From Shewanella sp. CG12_big_fil_rev_8_21_14_0_65_47_15 (GTDB lineage: Bacteria; Pseudomonadota; Gammaproteobacteria; Enterobacterales; Shewanellaceae), in NCBI RefSeq assembly GCF_002783505.1, contig NZ_PFGL01000019.1, positions 1 to 64,000 of the forward strand: a DNA stretch of 64,000 bases. Direction: 5' to 3'. The notes beneath the pieces are model-generated. The model did not search any database and had not been told where the DNA came from. It saw only the letters and a program-made list of their open reading frames with translations. Both the position numbers and the translations under genes were made by a program. Positions within the stretch are counted from its first letter, which is position 1. Each line of letters opens with the position of its first letter. Positions 7,944 to 17,146 of this stretch are shown in pieces.

Positions 7944-9404
7944 TTACAGCTCGGTCCACGCCATAGTCCAAGAAGCGCCAACACCTGGCTCAAATCCTGT
8001 GGCAGAAGCCGACCACTGCATGCAATAGCCGCTATAGGGGAATGGCTTACATTGATACACTTTGCCATTTTTAGGCTGTAACACTGTAGTGCCCGCAACG
8101 TAACCTTTGACTCCTTCAGGGAAGACAAAATCCGCTTCTGGCGCTGGTGCTTGATCCTTTAAGAAGAGATCAAAGTTCTGCTGAATAACATCACCTTGTT
8201 TAGGCTCAGCTTTAACCTGCAAGTGATAATGCCCTGCTTTAGGCGCAACCACATCTAACACTAAGCTCGCGCTGGTATTGTTAACGGTTTGGCTCACAAA
8301 ACCCGCAGCCGTGCCATCGTGACTAAACAAATACGCAGACACTAACATTTCAGCATTGCTGGTGACGTCAAAACGAACCTGCGCCGCGCCGTCGATAATG
8401 TGATAATCGTCGGCAAGTGAAGTGACTTCTAAGCTGTTGCCCGGTGCGGGCGCCAGATCGAATCCCACTTCGACACGTTCAATACCTGAGGTCGTCGCAG
8501 TAAAAATGTCGTTTTTGCCATACACAGGCTCAATCACACCTGATGCATTTTTTTGTCCCGCTTTTAACTGAGACTGCTGGGCATTAATCGCGCTCGCTAA
8601 TAGGAAAGGCCAATTTTGTTTATCACCTTGAGTCGCATCGCTAATGGTAATCACTGTTTGCTTAGCCGGTTGCTCACCATTGGCATCGAACACTCGGGTC
8701 ATCACTTTATCGCCCGCCTTGAGATCGAGTGACGGATTAATATCGCCCACATCGAGCCATTCACCCGGTACGACGGGACCCGAGCCTAAATTCACATCGA
8801 TAGCATTGTAGAAACTATTGGTGGTATCACCCACTTCCCACACGGCTAGAATCACTTGATAACCGCTGCGACCTTCTGGCACATAGCAGTCATGGGTCAC
8901 TAACTTAGGTGGCTGCACCATGCCACCATCGACCACGCAAAATGGCGCTAAGTCAAAGCTCGCACGGCTCAAGGCTTGGTTTTGATCCCAATCTTGGCGG
9001 GTTAAATAATAACGCCAATTGCGGGTGACATGATTGGCAGTAAACTGCCAACTGAACTTATTCCAGCCCGCTTTGATATCCGTCTTTGACCAACGACTGG
9101 GACTCTGTTCATCTAAAGGCGAGAAAGCACCATTACCCGCACTCGCCAGTTTGCCATCCGCGGGACCCGATTCAGGAAAACCCGATGGTCCTTCAACGCT
9201 TTGCGGTTCCCATTGCACCGCGCCACAGTTGGCATTGTTGCCGGTTTTACAGGCATAGGAACGTGACTCTGGTGCCACAACATAACCGTGTGCCTGTGCA
9301 GAAATACTCACAAACGCATTGGCCGCCATCACCGCGGCGGCCAATAAACTCAATTTAGAAACAGGGGAAAAAACAGTAGGATTTGCCACTTTAATGCACT
9401 CCAT
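7944..9404 (-). CDS. gbpA: GbpA-like chitin-binding lytic polysaccharide monooxygenase (AA10)
   Basis: A secreted, copper-dependent oxidative chitin-cleaving enzyme and adhesin. The ATG at 9404 gives a signal peptide ending SISAQA and a mature N-terminal His (HGYVVAPESRSYAC), the first copper-brace ligand. The second His is in FTANHVTRNWRYY. The AA10 domain runs to about residue 215 (FCVVDGGMVQPPK, YQVILAVWEVGDTTNSFYN). Two GbpA-type middle domains follow, and the C-terminus (KVYQCKPFPYSGYCMQWS) is a small carbohydrate-binding module of the CBM5/12/73 type. An upstream start at 9473 exists in frame but would bury the signal peptide. Vibrio GbpA has the same domain order. Confidence 0.93.
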   Translation of the reverse strand: MECIKVANPTVFSPVSKLSLLAAAVMAANAFVSISAQAHGYVVAPESRSYACKTGNNANCGAVQWEPQSVEGPSGFPESGPADGKLASAGNGAFSPLDEQSPSRWSKTDIKAGWNKFSWQFTANHVTRNWRYYLTRQDWDQNQALSRASFDLAPFCVVDGGMVQPPKLVTHDCYVPEGRSGYQVILAVWEVGDTTNSFYNAIDVNLGSGPVVPGEWLDVGDINPSLDLKAGDKVMTRVFDANGEQPAKQTVITISDATQGDKQNWPFLLASAINAQQSQLKAGQKNASGVIEPVYGKNDIFTATTSGIERVEVGFDLAPAPGNSLEVTSLADDYHIIDGAAQVRFDVTSNAEMLVSAYLFSHDGTAAGFVSQTVNNTSASLVLDVVAPKAGHYHLQVKAEPKQGDVIQQNFDLFLKDQAPAPEADFVFPEGVKGYVAGTTVLQPKNGKVYQCKPFPYSGYCMQWSASATGFEPGVGASWTMAWTEL

Positions 9405-9797
9405 TTGCACCCATCTTTGCCAGTATTGGCTTGGGCTTAGGTATAAAAGTGGTATTTGGGCAAACAACAGCATTAAACAGCAGTCGTTTATCTTTCACAG
9501 AAATCGAATTCTGCGGCAACTCCGCTATCTTAGTTCACTAAAAAATCCATTTACAACCTTAGACCGGAAGCTTTGCGTCCTAACTTTTCAATTAGTTTGC
9601 CAAATACGGTAGGTGTCATCGAATCACTACGAGTTAATAATATGTAATCAAGTAGAAATGACTTGGCTAAATTAGCAACAAAAGACAACGCTGTCAAAAT
9701 AATAATCTATTTATATTCATACAATTACAGAATGACGCGCGGTATTATTCTGACACCTGTCAAACATCCATTCGTATCTACTGCAATAAACTCGTGC
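9405..9797. other. Intergenic region between gbpA and the Mn riboswitch
   Basis: About 390 bases, AT-rich, holding the gbpA promoter region on the minus strand. No gene or repeat was recognised. Confidence 0.5.
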
Positions 9798-9825
9798 TTG
9801 AAACCGAAAGGCGCTTAGGTATAAT
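9798..9825 (+). promoter_or_regulatory. Sigma-70 promoter of the riboswitch-mneA unit
   Basis: TTGAAA at 9798-9803 and a consensus TATAAT at 9820-9825 with a 16-base spacer. Transcription would start near 9832, just before the riboswitch. Confidence 0.75.
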
Positions 9826-9831
9826 GCCCAC

Positions 9832-10011
9832 CTCGCTTCGGGGGAGTAGCTAACTGGATTTCGAGCCATCGTCATCTAGGGTGAACATCAACATACTTGG
9901 CCACACGCCATGGTGTTCACAGCAAATCATCGATTTGCCCAGCAAGACCTGAGCACAATGACTGCACCTAGGGGTGGACGGTTTATTGTGCTTATGTCTT
10001 AACCACCCCTA
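9832..10011 (+). promoter_or_regulatory. yybP-ykoY manganese riboswitch
   Basis: The leader carries the family signatures in order: GGGGAGTAGC at 9841, the CATCAACATAC segment at about 9886, and AGACCTGAGC ... TGACTGCACC at 9944-9968. The expression platform is visible: TAGGGGTGG (9969-9977) can pair with CCACCCCTA (10003-10011), and that stem directly abuts the AAAGGA ribosome site at 10011-10016. Mn2+ binding would be expected to free the ribosome site. The gene behind it belongs to a manganese-exporter family, which agrees. Confidence 0.82.
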
Positions 10012-10022
10012 AAGGATCACAC

Positions 10023-10577
10023 TTGGAAGCCCTACTTGCCTCAACCTTTACGGTTACTATTGCCGAAATTGGTGATAAAACTCAATTGCTTGCACTGATT
10101 CTTGCCGCAAGATTTAAAAACAAAACCGCCATAATTCTAGGTATTTTGCTGTCGACCTTATTTAACCATTTTGCCGCAGCTTGGATTGGCCAATGGGCGA
10201 TTAACTGGGTCAGCCCAGATCTTGCCCGTTATTTAGTTGCGGCGTCCTTCTTTGCGATTGCCCTTTGGGTGTTAATCCCAGATAAAGTCGATGCCGAGGA
10301 GAGCCGTTTCTATAAAATGGGCCCCTTCCTCGCCACCTTTATCCTGTTCTTCATCGCCGAGATGGGGGATAAAACCCAAATCGCAACGGTAGTGTTAGCC
10401 GCAAAATACGATTCATTGACTATGGTGGTGGCAGGCACAACCTTAGGTATGCTGCTTGCCAACGTACCCGTAGTGATCGCAGGCCATTTCAGCGCCGAAA
10501 AATTGCCTATGCTCTGGATACACCGTGGCTGCGCCGTTTTGTTCGCCCTGTTAGGCGTTGTCACTCTGCTGTTCTAA
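10023..10577 (+). CDS. mneA: UPF0016/TMEM165 (GDT1) family Mn2+ exporter
   Basis: A 184-residue inner-membrane protein with six membrane segments. The two family motifs E-x-G-D-K-[ST] are both intact: TIAEIGDKTQLLALILAARF near the start and FIAEMGDKTQIATVVLAAKY in the second half. They are the internal repeat of the UPF0016 family, whose bacterial member MneA in Vibrio exports manganese. Translation starts at TTG (10023), seven bases after AAAGGA; this weak start may help tight control by the upstream Mn riboswitch. Followed by a bidirectional terminator. Confidence 0.92.
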   Translation: MEALLASTFTVTIAEIGDKTQLLALILAARFKNKTAIILGILLSTLFNHFAAAWIGQWAINWVSPDLARYLVAASFFAIALWVLIPDKVDAEESRFYKMGPFLATFILFFIAEMGDKTQIATVVLAAKYDSLTMVVAGTTLGMLLANVPVVIAGHFSAEKLPMLWIHRGCAVLFALLGVVTLLF

Positions 10578-10606
10578 ATGCTTTAAAGCTTGAATTAACT
10601 TAACAA

Positions 10607-10636
10607 AAAGGCCAGTGATATCCATCACTGGCCTTT
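10607..10636. terminator. Bidirectional terminator between mneA and katB
   Basis: Perfect inverted repeat AAAGGCCAGTGA/TCACTGGCCTTT with a six-base loop between two convergent genes; A and T runs flank it on both strands. Confidence 0.85.
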
Positions 10637-10719
10637 CTACTTACGACGGTTTTATTGAGATAAACAGTGTCGACTTAGAAGCTTAACCTCATAGAAACTG
10701 AACTTCTTAGAAACGCAAC

Positions 10720-12195
10720 TTATAGCCCTAATGCTGTTTTGATCCGTTGACCATAATCGGCATCGGCTTGTTCGAAATGTACCAGCATACGCTGCTGCAC
10801 ATCTAAACTCGCTTGACTCAATGAACCTGAAATCGTTGCCACTAGGCGCGCTTTCTCATCTTCAGAGAAGATGCGATACAGATTACCCGCTTGAGTATAA
10901 TCGTCTTGATTATAACGACTATAACGCGCCGCCTCGCCTTCTAAACGCAGTGGTGGCTCGGCAAAATTGACCGGTTCAACCAAGGCATCCGCAGTGCTGT
11001 TCGGACCATAGTTAGCAGAAGCGTCGCCACCGGTCTGGCTGCCATGGTAAGGGCATTGTGTGCCCGCCATAGCGCCCGCACGTTGATGGTGATTTGCCTT
11101 AGCGGCATGTGGGCAGTTCACCGGCAATTGGTTGTAGTTAGCACCAATGCGGTAACGCTGGGCATCTGCATAGGCAAATAAACGCGCTTGTAACATCTTG
11201 TCGGGTGAAGCGCCGACGCCTGGGACCAAATTGCTCGGTGCCAATGCCACTTGCTCAACTTCGGCAAAATAGTTTTGTGGCAGGCGATTCAGTTCTAACA
11301 CGCCAATCTCAAGCAATGGATAGTCGCTATGCGGCCAAACCTTTGTTAAATCAAATGGATTGATATGATAAGTATTGGCATCCGCCTCAGGCATAATCTG
11401 CACGTTAACAGTCCAACGTGGGAAGTTACCATCGGTGATCGCCACCACCATATCGCGCTGGGATGAATCGGGATCGATCCCTTTTAATTTATCGGCCTGT
11501 TCGTTGGTTAAGTTGACCACACCTTGCTGGGATTTAAAGTGGAACTTCACCCAGAAACGCTCGCCCTTGGCATTCCACAGCGAGAAAGTGTGTGAACCAT
11601 AACCGTGCATTTGACGGTAGTTGGCCGGAATACCGCGATCCGACATCAAAATGGTTACTTGATGCATGGCTTCAGGGTTCAATGACCAAAAGTCCCACAT
11701 GGCCTGTGGATCTTTTAAGTTTGTCTTAGGATTACGCTTTTGCGTATGGATAAAGTCTGGGAACTTAATCCCATCACGCAAAAAGAAAGTCGGCGTGTTG
11801 TTACCCACGATATCGTGATTACCACGGGCAGTATAAAAACGTAAACCAAAGCCACGTGGATCGCGCTCAGCATCGGCTGAACCCATTTCACCACCGACGG
11901 TCGAGAAACGAATAAAGGTTTCAGTTTGCTTGCCAACGCCATTGAAATGGTCGGCTATGGTGTAATCGCTTAAATCTTTAGTCAGGGTAAATGTGCCGTA
12001 AACACCGGTACCTTTGGCATGCACGATACGCTCAGGAATACGCTCACGGTTGAAATGGGCTAACTTTTCAATTAAATGCCAATCTTGTAATAGCAGAGGC
12101 CCACGTTCACCCGCCGACAGTGAGTTTTGATCATCGGCCACTGGGGCGCCGTTTTGGCTCGTTAAGTACTGACTTGTTTGATGTTGTTGACTCAT
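10720..12195 (-). CDS. katB: Monofunctional haem catalase KatB
   Basis: A 491-residue clade-3 catalase that converts hydrogen peroxide to water and oxygen. The catalytic His59 lies in ERIPERIVHAKGTGVYGTF, the distal Asn in IVGNNTPTFFLRD, and the proximal haem-ligand Tyr in RLFAYADAQRYRIG. RFSTVGGEMGSADAERDPRG is the conserved haem-side segment. No signal peptide, so cytoplasmic. The ATG is preceded by AAGGAG. A 17-codon ORF ends 10 bases upstream. Confidence 0.96.
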   Translation of the reverse strand: MSQQHQTSQYLTSQNGAPVADDQNSLSAGERGPLLLQDWHLIEKLAHFNRERIPERIVHAKGTGVYGTFTLTKDLSDYTIADHFNGVGKQTETFIRFSTVGGEMGSADAERDPRGFGLRFYTARGNHDIVGNNTPTFFLRDGIKFPDFIHTQKRNPKTNLKDPQAMWDFWSLNPEAMHQVTILMSDRGIPANYRQMHGYGSHTFSLWNAKGERFWVKFHFKSQQGVVNLTNEQADKLKGIDPDSSQRDMVVAITDGNFPRWTVNVQIMPEADANTYHINPFDLTKVWPHSDYPLLEIGVLELNRLPQNYFAEVEQVALAPSNLVPGVGASPDKMLQARLFAYADAQRYRIGANYNQLPVNCPHAAKANHHQRAGAMAGTQCPYHGSQTGGDASANYGPNSTADALVEPVNFAEPPLRLEGEAARYSRYNQDDYTQAGNLYRIFSEDEKARLVATISGSLSQASLDVQQRMLVHFEQADADYGQRIKTALGL

Positions 12196-12205
12196 GCCCT
12201 GCTCC

Positions 12206-12259
12206 TTAGTCTTGATTGCTGGTTAACCAGGTTTCAATTAAATCGTAAATGGTGGCCAT
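12206..12259 (-). CDS. Candidate 17-residue leader peptide upstream of katB
   Basis: The minus strand reads GGAG, seven bases, then ATG and 17 sense codons (MATIYDLIETWLTSNQD), with the stop 10 bases before the katB ATG and just before its own AAGGAG. The ribosome site is ideal. No function is known; it could be a regulatory uORF or a real small protein coupled to katB. Sequence evidence only. Confidence 0.45.
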   Translation of the reverse strand: MATIYDLIETWLTSNQD

Positions 12260-12473
12260 GGTTTATCTCCTTGGCTGGCGACGTGTTGTCGATGGAGCAA
12301 GAATAGAGAATCGCCAGTAAATAATAAAACGATTAAACTAGATTCATGCAATCTATAAATGAGATTAACAAAAATAGCAAAGTAGATAAACGATTGCACA
12401 GACTCACAGCCAATGGTCCGCTCACATCACTAAGATGCGGCTGAAAAACCAAATGGCTGCTCGCTGGGATGAA

Positions 12474-12518
12474 GCTGAGTGCTGTAAAGCTGAGTACTGT
12501 AAAGCAGAGTGCGGTACA
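12474..12518. repeat. Three tandem 15-base repeats
   Basis: Three imperfect copies of GCTGAGTGCTGTAAA in a row. On the minus strand they would encode a five-residue repeat (ALCFT, VLSFT, ALSFI) within a 71-codon ORF whose ATG overlaps the stop of the YgjV-like gene. That ORF is not supported as a gene. Confidence 0.6.
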
Positions 12519-12547
12519 AAAAAGCGGAGAAAGATGATGCGTTGCCA

Positions 12548-12796
12548 TTAACTGGCGGGTGAGTCGGCTTCGCGGTAAAGCTTAACCAGATAATAAGTGT
12601 CTATCAGTACGATAAAAAAGTTAACTAAGGCTACAGGGTAAGCCCCAATTGCCACGCCGTAGGCCACAAATAAAGCCGCACCGATAAGATTCCACCAGCG
12701 CAGTTTTTTGATGTTTGACATCATCAGTGATATTGCAACGACCACAGACGCTAAATAACCAACCCATTCCCAAATTGTCGCGTTATCCATATCCAA
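12548..12796 (-). CDS. Small inner-membrane protein, YgjV-like
   Basis: An 82-residue protein with three hydrophobic segments (VGYLASVVVAISLMMSN; LIGAALFVAYGVAIGAYPVA; FFIVLIDTYYLVKLY). The pattern KLRWWNLIGAALFVAYG resembles the YgjV family of bacterial inner-membrane proteins, which has no assigned function. It lies between katB and menI on the minus strand and may share a transcript with menI upstream. Confidence 0.75.
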   Translation of the reverse strand: MDMDNATIWEWVGYLASVVVAISLMMSNIKKLRWWNLIGAALFVAYGVAIGAYPVALVNFFIVLIDTYYLVKLYREADSPAS

Positions 12797-12873
12797 TCCT
12801 TATTCATAAATTATTTAAATCAAAACGATTGATGCGCCATTCACACCGCAGGAAATAGGCTGGGCTATTGCAC

Positions 12874-13311
12874 TTAGCGTTTAACGACAGCCGCCGTCAT
12901 CCGTGAAATACAGGTCAGTTCACCGGCGCTGTTATGGATTAACACTTCCCATACAGAGCTACGTTTTCCGAGATGGATTGGCTTAGCCGTTGCGGTTAAC
13001 ACCCCATTGCGGGAAGCCCGTAAATGATTGGCGTTAATCTCTTGCCCGACACAATAATACTGCTCAAAATCCACCGCAAAGTTTGCCGCATAGCTGGCAA
13101 CGGTTTCAGCAAGCGCGACATTCGCGCCGCCATGGACTATGCCCAGAGGATTATGCACCGCTGGACTGGCTGGCATAGTCGCCTTCATATAATCGTCGCC
13201 AATCTCACAGATCTCTATCCCTAAGGTCTGCATTAATGTGCCTTTGCCGCCCATTCCGGCATCTAAACGCGCGCAATCTTCTAAGGTCACAGGTCTAAAC
13301 CAAATACTCAT
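12874..13311 (-). CDS. menI: Hotdog-fold thioesterase, MenI/YdiI-like (DHNA-CoA hydrolase)
   Basis: A 145-residue single hotdog domain of the PaaI/YdiI type. The family sequence NPLGIVHGGANVALAETVAS includes the HGGA turn and the catalytic Glu, and GQEINANHLRASRNGVLTATAKPIHLG matches the CoA-binding half of YdiI. Escherichia coli YdiI hydrolyses 1,4-dihydroxy-2-naphthoyl-CoA in menaquinone synthesis, a step of weight in a menaquinone-respiring Shewanella. A broader acyl-CoA thioesterase role cannot be excluded. Confidence 0.85.
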   Translation of the reverse strand: MSIWFRPVTLEDCARLDAGMGGKGTLMQTLGIEICEIGDDYMKATMPASPAVHNPLGIVHGGANVALAETVASYAANFAVDFEQYYCVGQEINANHLRASRNGVLTATAKPIHLGKRSSVWEVLIHNSAGELTCISRMTAAVVKR

Positions 13312-13405
13312 TTCAACATCCTAGTTAATAAAACCTACGAGCAGTTTACTGAGAACTGGATGAAGTTCAACAAATTAACAAAAGCTAAATAAGACCCAAA
13401 TCCGT

Positions 13406-13858
13406 TTAGGTTAACCACTGCTTGGTGATGCTAAAATGGCTAAACCAGACGAGAAAAATCCCCCAAAGGATCACGACACTCGGCATAATAAGACTGTCAT
13501 TTCCTAGGATAATGGCGGCTTGTTGGATACCGAATACATAGCCCATTTGCACTAACACTGCGATCAGCGACGCCAATAACACTTTATAAGATATGGCTTT
13601 TCTCAATATTAACAACAAACAACCTAGCACCCCAGAAACCACTGCAAAGCCAAAGATGAGATCGACCCACCTTGGCGTAGACTCATAGAGTTTGATTTGA
13701 TCTGGACTCATCTGTGTCATCGCTTCCGGCGTAATTGTCATTTGGATAACAAATGCCAAGAATCCCATGATATTCCACAGTAAACTAAAAGTTGCGACAA
13801 AATAAAACCACATGGGTGCTTTCACACCCTCCATGGGATAAGAAGCCGTAGCGACCAT
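13406..13858 (-). CDS. Four-helix membrane protein of unknown function
   Basis: A 150-residue protein with four hydrophobic segments: FYFVATFSLLWNIMGFLAFV, LIFGFAVVSGVLGCLLLILR, VLLASLIAVLVQMGYVFGI and MPSVVILWGIFLVWFSHF. A good GGGAGG ribosome site precedes the ATG. Similar proteins are found in marine gammaproteobacteria and are sometimes labelled sugar transporters without evidence. Function unknown. Confidence 0.75.
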   Translation of the reverse strand: MVATASYPMEGVKAPMWFYFVATFSLLWNIMGFLAFVIQMTITPEAMTQMSPDQIKLYESTPRWVDLIFGFAVVSGVLGCLLLILRKAISYKVLLASLIAVLVQMGYVFGIQQAAIILGNDSLIMPSVVILWGIFLVWFSHFSITKQWLT

Positions 13859-13888
13859 ATATTCCTCCCGTTAAGCATCACAAAGCAT

Positions 13889-13915
13889 AAAAAAGGGATG
13901 GTTAACCATCCCTTT
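13889..13915 (-). terminator. Rho-independent terminator of exeM
   Basis: Perfect 10-base stem AAAGGGATGG/CCATCCCTTT with a TTAA loop; on the minus strand it is followed by six T. Lies about 50 bases after the exeM stop. Confidence 0.88.
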
Positions 13916-13964
13916 GCTCTCAGTTTAGTTCACAAACTTTCTTTGTGATGATCAAACTGATGAA

Positions 13965-16577
13965 TTAACGGCGACGACGTTGTAAGCCAAATAAAGACAT
14001 CAGTGCTAAACCTAAATAACCCAAGGAACCACCATCGTCCTTAGGTTTAGGTTCAGGTTTTGGTGGCTCAACTGGTGCTGGGTAGCTTAAGGCGACAATC
14101 ACAGGATCGTGATCTGAGGCAGAGAACGCATTTTCAGATTTAGCCAGATCACCAGAGAATTTCTTACCATATTCAAACAGGTTCGATTCCACCGAGTTGA
14201 TATGCCAATCTTCAATATCCACTAATCGCTTGGCTAGGCTAGCATTGGCTAAAGCATGGTCTAAATTACCTAACTCACCGTTATAGCTATAGGAGAAAGT
14301 GCCTGCACCGTGGGCCTTAGTGTTCAAGTTGATCAGGCCATAGCCCTTCTCAATCTTGCTACCTTGGCGTTCAAACACTTTGCCATCAAGCGTCGTCCAA
14401 GAAGCAGTCATGATATCGCGATCTGACTTGCTCGCATCGAAATCCGTCAATACACGGATAGGATCTTCCATACCATAGGCATTCATATCACCTATGACCA
14501 ATAAATCACCCTTCACGTCTTTTAATGTTTCACCCAAGACTTTGGCTGCTGATACACGGAAAGCATTACACTTGCCCTGTTGATCGGCAGGATCGACCGA
14601 CTCTTCGAAGTTAGCCCAATCTTCTAAACAGCCTGAGCCCTTAGATTTCAGATGGTTAACTACTACCGTCAGGGATTCATCGTGGATCTTAAAGGTTTGC
14701 GCGAGACTGTGACGTTGGTAAGCATCGTTACCTGGGTTAGTTTCAGTCTTGTCATCTTTAGTCCGAGTCACACTGCCAGCACTCGCATGTTGCTCTGGTG
14801 TATCGATAGCTTGCGCAGCACCTGCTAAGGTCACTTTGCCGCCACGGTATAGCATGCCGACAGTGATAGCATCGGAACCAAAGTATTTGCCGTCATACTT
14901 GTCAGCATCGGCGATCTCAACAAAGCTATAGGCATTTTCAGGCGTTTGCTTCTCGTTCAGTGCATCGACTAAGTTTTTAATCGCACTCTTCTCACCAAAA
15001 CCGTTGTTGGCAATTTCCATTAAGCCGACGATATCGGCGTTCATAGCAGTAATGGCACTGACAATTTTGGTGCGTTGTAACAGCATTTCTTCTTCGGTCA
15101 GTGCACCACGGTTACTGCCTGAAGGGTTAGTATCGCCGCCAACGACATCGTTGAAGAAGTTCAGCACGTTAAAGCTCGCCACGCGCAGATCGCCCTTAGT
15201 CGCTACGCTTGGGGCTTCGGTTCTATCATCACCACGAATAAAATCACCGGCAGTAATCGAGTTAGTCGCCACTAAACGATAAGCGCCGTAACTATAACCA
15301 ATCACACCTTGCAGGTTAGTCAGTTGATCGCCAACACGGATATAACCGGTTTCGACGTTAAAGTCAGGGAAGTATGGAATAACACCATCGGCTGGCTTGT
15401 AATCGGATTCGATAAAGAGTTGGTTAGCTTGGTTAAATTTGACTAATGCCGTCGCTTCGGCAGAAAGCGCGGGATACAGCTGTGTCGACTTCATTAGCGG
15501 TTCTTTGTAAGACACCAGCATGTTATTACGACGGCCAGCGTAGTCATAGCTGAAGGTACGGCTGATCTTAAGATCGCTGCCCGCATCTAAAGCCACATTC
15601 ATGCCTTCATAGCGCTCTAGCGCTTGGGCTAAGGTTTCACCATCGGCGACATAGAAAGGCGCGGCAACTGGGACTTCTCCCTTAGTACCGACTTCAAATT
15701 TCTTGTCGGTTTTAATATCGATTTGGGTTAGGCCGAAGTATTCCTTCACCTTGCCTTGTACGCAGACTTCAACCCCAGGTTGAATCGCTTCTGGCGCAGC
15801 TTCACCTAAGAACACAAACACACCATCAGAGGTATAGGGTGAGCTATCCCCTTTAACTTCTTGTAGATAGAAACCTTTAAATAGACTTTCACCACGGGCA
15901 GTGACCACACCGCGAACCGTCACTTCGCTTTCAGATTCAAATGCACCAGCAGGAACAAAAGGACTCGACTCACCCGCGCCTTGTACTTGATAAATCGGCA
16001 CTATTTTCGCGCCGCTGCAGCTAAAAACAGGGACTTCAGGCTCAGCAGGTGTGTCTAACGAACCTAAACCAGAAAAAGTATCTTTAGGCAGTTGTTCCCA
16101 CTGGGCAGAATTGAAGACAGTGTTAGCCACTAATGAGTCGAGTTTACGCTTGAGGGTAACATCGAGCCCCCAACCCGCTGGAGTAGGCACATCACCAATA
16201 ATATCGACAACGGCACCATCTTTAACTAAAGCAACCGCATCACCACCGTTAAAACTTAAAGTGCCAGAAAAACTATCGACACCTTGAGCCGGCGTAATAG
16301 CACCACTTGAATTTAAAATAACCTTAGTGGATTTAGGTGCAATAGTTTGGCCATCTAAGACCTGCATATCTAATGCATCGGTTGCACCATCTTTATAACG
16401 AACCAGTTTATAACCAGCGAGATCAATTACCGTATCGCCGCCGTTATAAATTTCAATCGCTTTATTATTTGAGCTACCTTCAACATATTCAGTAATCATC
16501 ACATCAGCGCTTGCCATCATAGGTAAAGCCGCTGCAACCGCTAAAGAAATAGCCGTTAACTTATTAACATTATCCAT
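13965..16577 (-). CDS. exeM: ExeM-like extracellular nuclease with GlyGly-CTERM tail
   Basis: An 870-residue secreted nuclease. Signal peptide ends ALPMMASA; a lamin-tail (LTD) domain follows at about 24-130 (VMITEYVEGSSNNKAIEIYN). A middle OB-like NucH region precedes an endonuclease/exonuclease/phosphatase domain from about residue 460 (VASFNVLNFFND, VVNHLKSKGSG, LLVIGDMNAYGMEDP, SDHDPVIVAL). The C-terminus is a GlyGly-CTERM sorting tail: GGSLGYLGLALMSLFG then QRRRR, processed by rhombosortase and linked to type II secretion. In S. oneidensis ExeM degrades extracellular DNA for nutrition and biofilm turnover. Confidence 0.95.
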   Translation of the reverse strand: MDNVNKLTAISLAVAAALPMMASADVMITEYVEGSSNNKAIEIYNGGDTVIDLAGYKLVRYKDGATDALDMQVLDGQTIAPKSTKVILNSSGAITPAQGVDSFSGTLSFNGGDAVALVKDGAVVDIIGDVPTPAGWGLDVTLKRKLDSLVANTVFNSAQWEQLPKDTFSGLGSLDTPAEPEVPVFSCSGAKIVPIYQVQGAGESSPFVPAGAFESESEVTVRGVVTARGESLFKGFYLQEVKGDSSPYTSDGVFVFLGEAAPEAIQPGVEVCVQGKVKEYFGLTQIDIKTDKKFEVGTKGEVPVAAPFYVADGETLAQALERYEGMNVALDAGSDLKISRTFSYDYAGRRNNMLVSYKEPLMKSTQLYPALSAEATALVKFNQANQLFIESDYKPADGVIPYFPDFNVETGYIRVGDQLTNLQGVIGYSYGAYRLVATNSITAGDFIRGDDRTEAPSVATKGDLRVASFNVLNFFNDVVGGDTNPSGSNRGALTEEEMLLQRTKIVSAITAMNADIVGLMEIANNGFGEKSAIKNLVDALNEKQTPENAYSFVEIADADKYDGKYFGSDAITVGMLYRGGKVTLAGAAQAIDTPEQHASAGSVTRTKDDKTETNPGNDAYQRHSLAQTFKIHDESLTVVVNHLKSKGSGCLEDWANFEESVDPADQQGKCNAFRVSAAKVLGETLKDVKGDLLVIGDMNAYGMEDPIRVLTDFDASKSDRDIMTASWTTLDGKVFERQGSKIEKGYGLINLNTKAHGAGTFSYSYNGELGNLDHALANASLAKRLVDIEDWHINSVESNLFEYGKKFSGDLAKSENAFSASDHDPVIVALSYPAPVEPPKPEPKPKDDGGSLGYLGLALMSLFGLQRRRR

Positions 16578-17081
16578 ATCATCAACCCCATTATTATAAT
16601 ATTGCCGCTAACTTCTATTAACGTGCGGGCGGATTATTTCAGAGTTGCAAGCGTAAAAAAAGAGGGCAAGATCTCACATTGACCATGTAACACATTGATG
16701 AGTATATAATTATATACACTTAATTGTTTAGCATGCAGAACAAGCATATAGAACGAAAGTATTAACCAAATAAAAACAACCAGTAAGACTAATACATGCG
16801 AACAGGATTACTCCCCATTAATGGCCAAATAATCAACAATATTTAAATATGATATTTTGATGATATTATTCAGAACGAAGTACCAAATAAAATATAAAAA
16901 ACAACCTCTATCAAGCTCAATTAATTTATTTAAAACTTAACTATGCATTCATTATTTTGAAACAAACAACTCATTCAGCAATGATAGAATCTAAGATTTA
17001 AACATATACGCATTATCCAATCCTTGCTAAGGCTGCCTTTGCAATACAGATTAAAACAACAAGTCTTTTCCGAGGCAAAAA
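16578..17081. other. AT-rich intergenic region upstream of exeM
   Basis: About 500 bases with no ORF on either strand and strong AT bias (runs of A/T, TATATAATTATATA near 16705). It must contain the exeM promoter, and the AT richness fits an H-NS-type or curved-DNA control region. No specific sites can be assigned. Confidence 0.5.
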
Positions 17082-17109
17082 AAATACCGCTCAACTAGGA
17101 GCGGTATTT
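17082..17109 (-). terminator. Rho-independent terminator of the FKBP gene
   Basis: Stem AAATACCGCTC/GAGCGGTATTT with a six-base loop, followed on the minus strand by a run of eight T. Confidence 0.9.
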
Positions 17110-17146
17110 CAATTGCTGCATCTTATTATATGCGGCAGTTAATCAC

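Noticed and set aside
12333-12548. 71-codon minus-strand ORF after the YgjV-like gene
   Set aside because: Its ATG overlaps the preceding stop, but the sequence is mostly the 15-base tandem repeat and low complexity; no independent support.
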